A stretch of DNA of 64,000 bases from contig NZ_CP159218.1 in NCBI RefSeq assembly GCF_040438885.1, forward strand, positions 1,054,001 to 1,118,000, in the 5' to 3' direction. A program made the position numbers and the translations under genes. The notes under the pieces were generated by a model. That model saw only the letters and a list, made by a program, of their open reading frames with translations, was not told the DNA's origin and searched no databases. The stretch is from Nakamurella sp. A5-74 (GTDB lineage Bacteria > Actinomycetota > Actinomycetes > Mycobacteriales > Nakamurellaceae). Below, one piece after another: positions 63,808 to 64,000 of this stretch. Position 1 is the first letter of the stretch. Every line of letters begins with the position of its first letter.

Positions 63808-64000
63808 GCCTGCGATCCTTCCACCGGCCGTGAGAGGTTCGCGACCGCGGCGTCGATCACGGCCACCTGCTTGCAGAAGGCGAACCTGATCAGATGGGCG
63901 CCGGCGCTCTGGTCGGCGTAGAAGACCTGCTGGGGGACCGCGACGACGCCGCATCGATCGGGCAACGACCAGCAGAAGGCAGTGCCGTCCAGCTGTTCGC
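63804..64000 (-). CDS. Class I/II aminotransferase, C-terminal end only
   Basis: The last 65 residues are in frame to the stop at 63804 and read [33 protein letters not shown]: the end of a PLP-dependent class I/II aminotransferase (YbdL/DapC-like). Most of the gene is outside. It overlaps the dipeptidase start by ATGA. Confidence 0.7.
   Translation of the reverse strand, partial: EQLDGTAFCWSLPDRCGVVAVPQQVFYADQSAGAHLIRFAFCKQVAVIDAAVANLSRPVEGSQA

Overview
The window is about 64 kb of high-GC DNA from an actinomycete-type bacterium. Evidence for Actinomycetota: GTG starts, strong third-position GC, ATGA/GTGA-coupled genes, the tRNA-Glu/Asp/Phe cluster, an lhr-nei2 pair, a Mg-chelatase-like AAA+/VWA pair like the mycobacterial one, and sugar ABC importers without their own ATPase. 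Genus is not fixed by the sequence; a Nakamurella/Frankineae-like actinomycete would fit (inference). No rRNA, prophage or classical insertion sequence was seen.

Layout. 1-5.3 kb: a cut-off ABC exporter, a methyltransferase, a HAD hydrolase, a zinc-ribbon protein, holB (clamp-loader delta prime) and a PSP1/RicT-like protein. 5.6-11.1 kb: an L,D-transpeptidase lipoprotein with an exactly duplicated Thr-rich linker, a DinB protein, tRNA-Thr, a glutathionyl-hydroquinone reductase-like enzyme, a MarR regulator, ribD and tRNA-Lys. 11.3-14.4 kb: a MarR + DHA2 drug-exporter operon and the Glu-Asp-Phe tRNA cluster. 14.7-18.4 kb: two tandemly duplicated secreted beta-helix proteins that share an upstream motif. 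18.7-20.4 kb: a small basic protein and a class III aminotransferase.

20.5-27.4 kb is a sugar-uptake operon (lipoprotein, two permeases, cytoplasmic GH3 glycosidase) read away from a divergent ROK regulator. 27.5-30.9 kb is the AAA+/VWA pair. 31-33.4 kb holds an SRPBCC protein, a 3-hydroxyisobutyryl-CoA hydrolase-like gene and a DUF421 protein. 33.4-38 kb is a heterodimeric ABC exporter under a TetR regulator with a perfect 18-bp operator. 38-39.4 kb is an AbiEi/DUF559-like putative endonuclease gene bounded by two inverted arrays of one 32-bp repeat; a third array of the family lies at 32.6 kb. This repeat-gene arrangement is the best candidate in the window for something undescribed.

39.4-43.2 kb: an RmlB/RfbB-type dehydratase, a GntR regulator, a DUF3995 membrane protein, a methyltransferase with an altered SAM loop and a divergent HxlR regulator. 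43.3-52.8 kb is a coherent arabinan/arabinoxylan locus: two exported GH43 enzymes, lipoprotein, two permeases, a cytoplasmic GH51 arabinofuranosidase and a divergent LacI regulator with repeated operators between them. 52.8-60.2 kb: a TetR regulator, the lhr helicase, an 18-bp repeat tract, nei2 and a frameshifted gene remnant. 60.2-64 kb: a TPR membrane protein, a zinc metallopeptidase lipoprotein, an M19 dipeptidase and the end of an aminotransferase.
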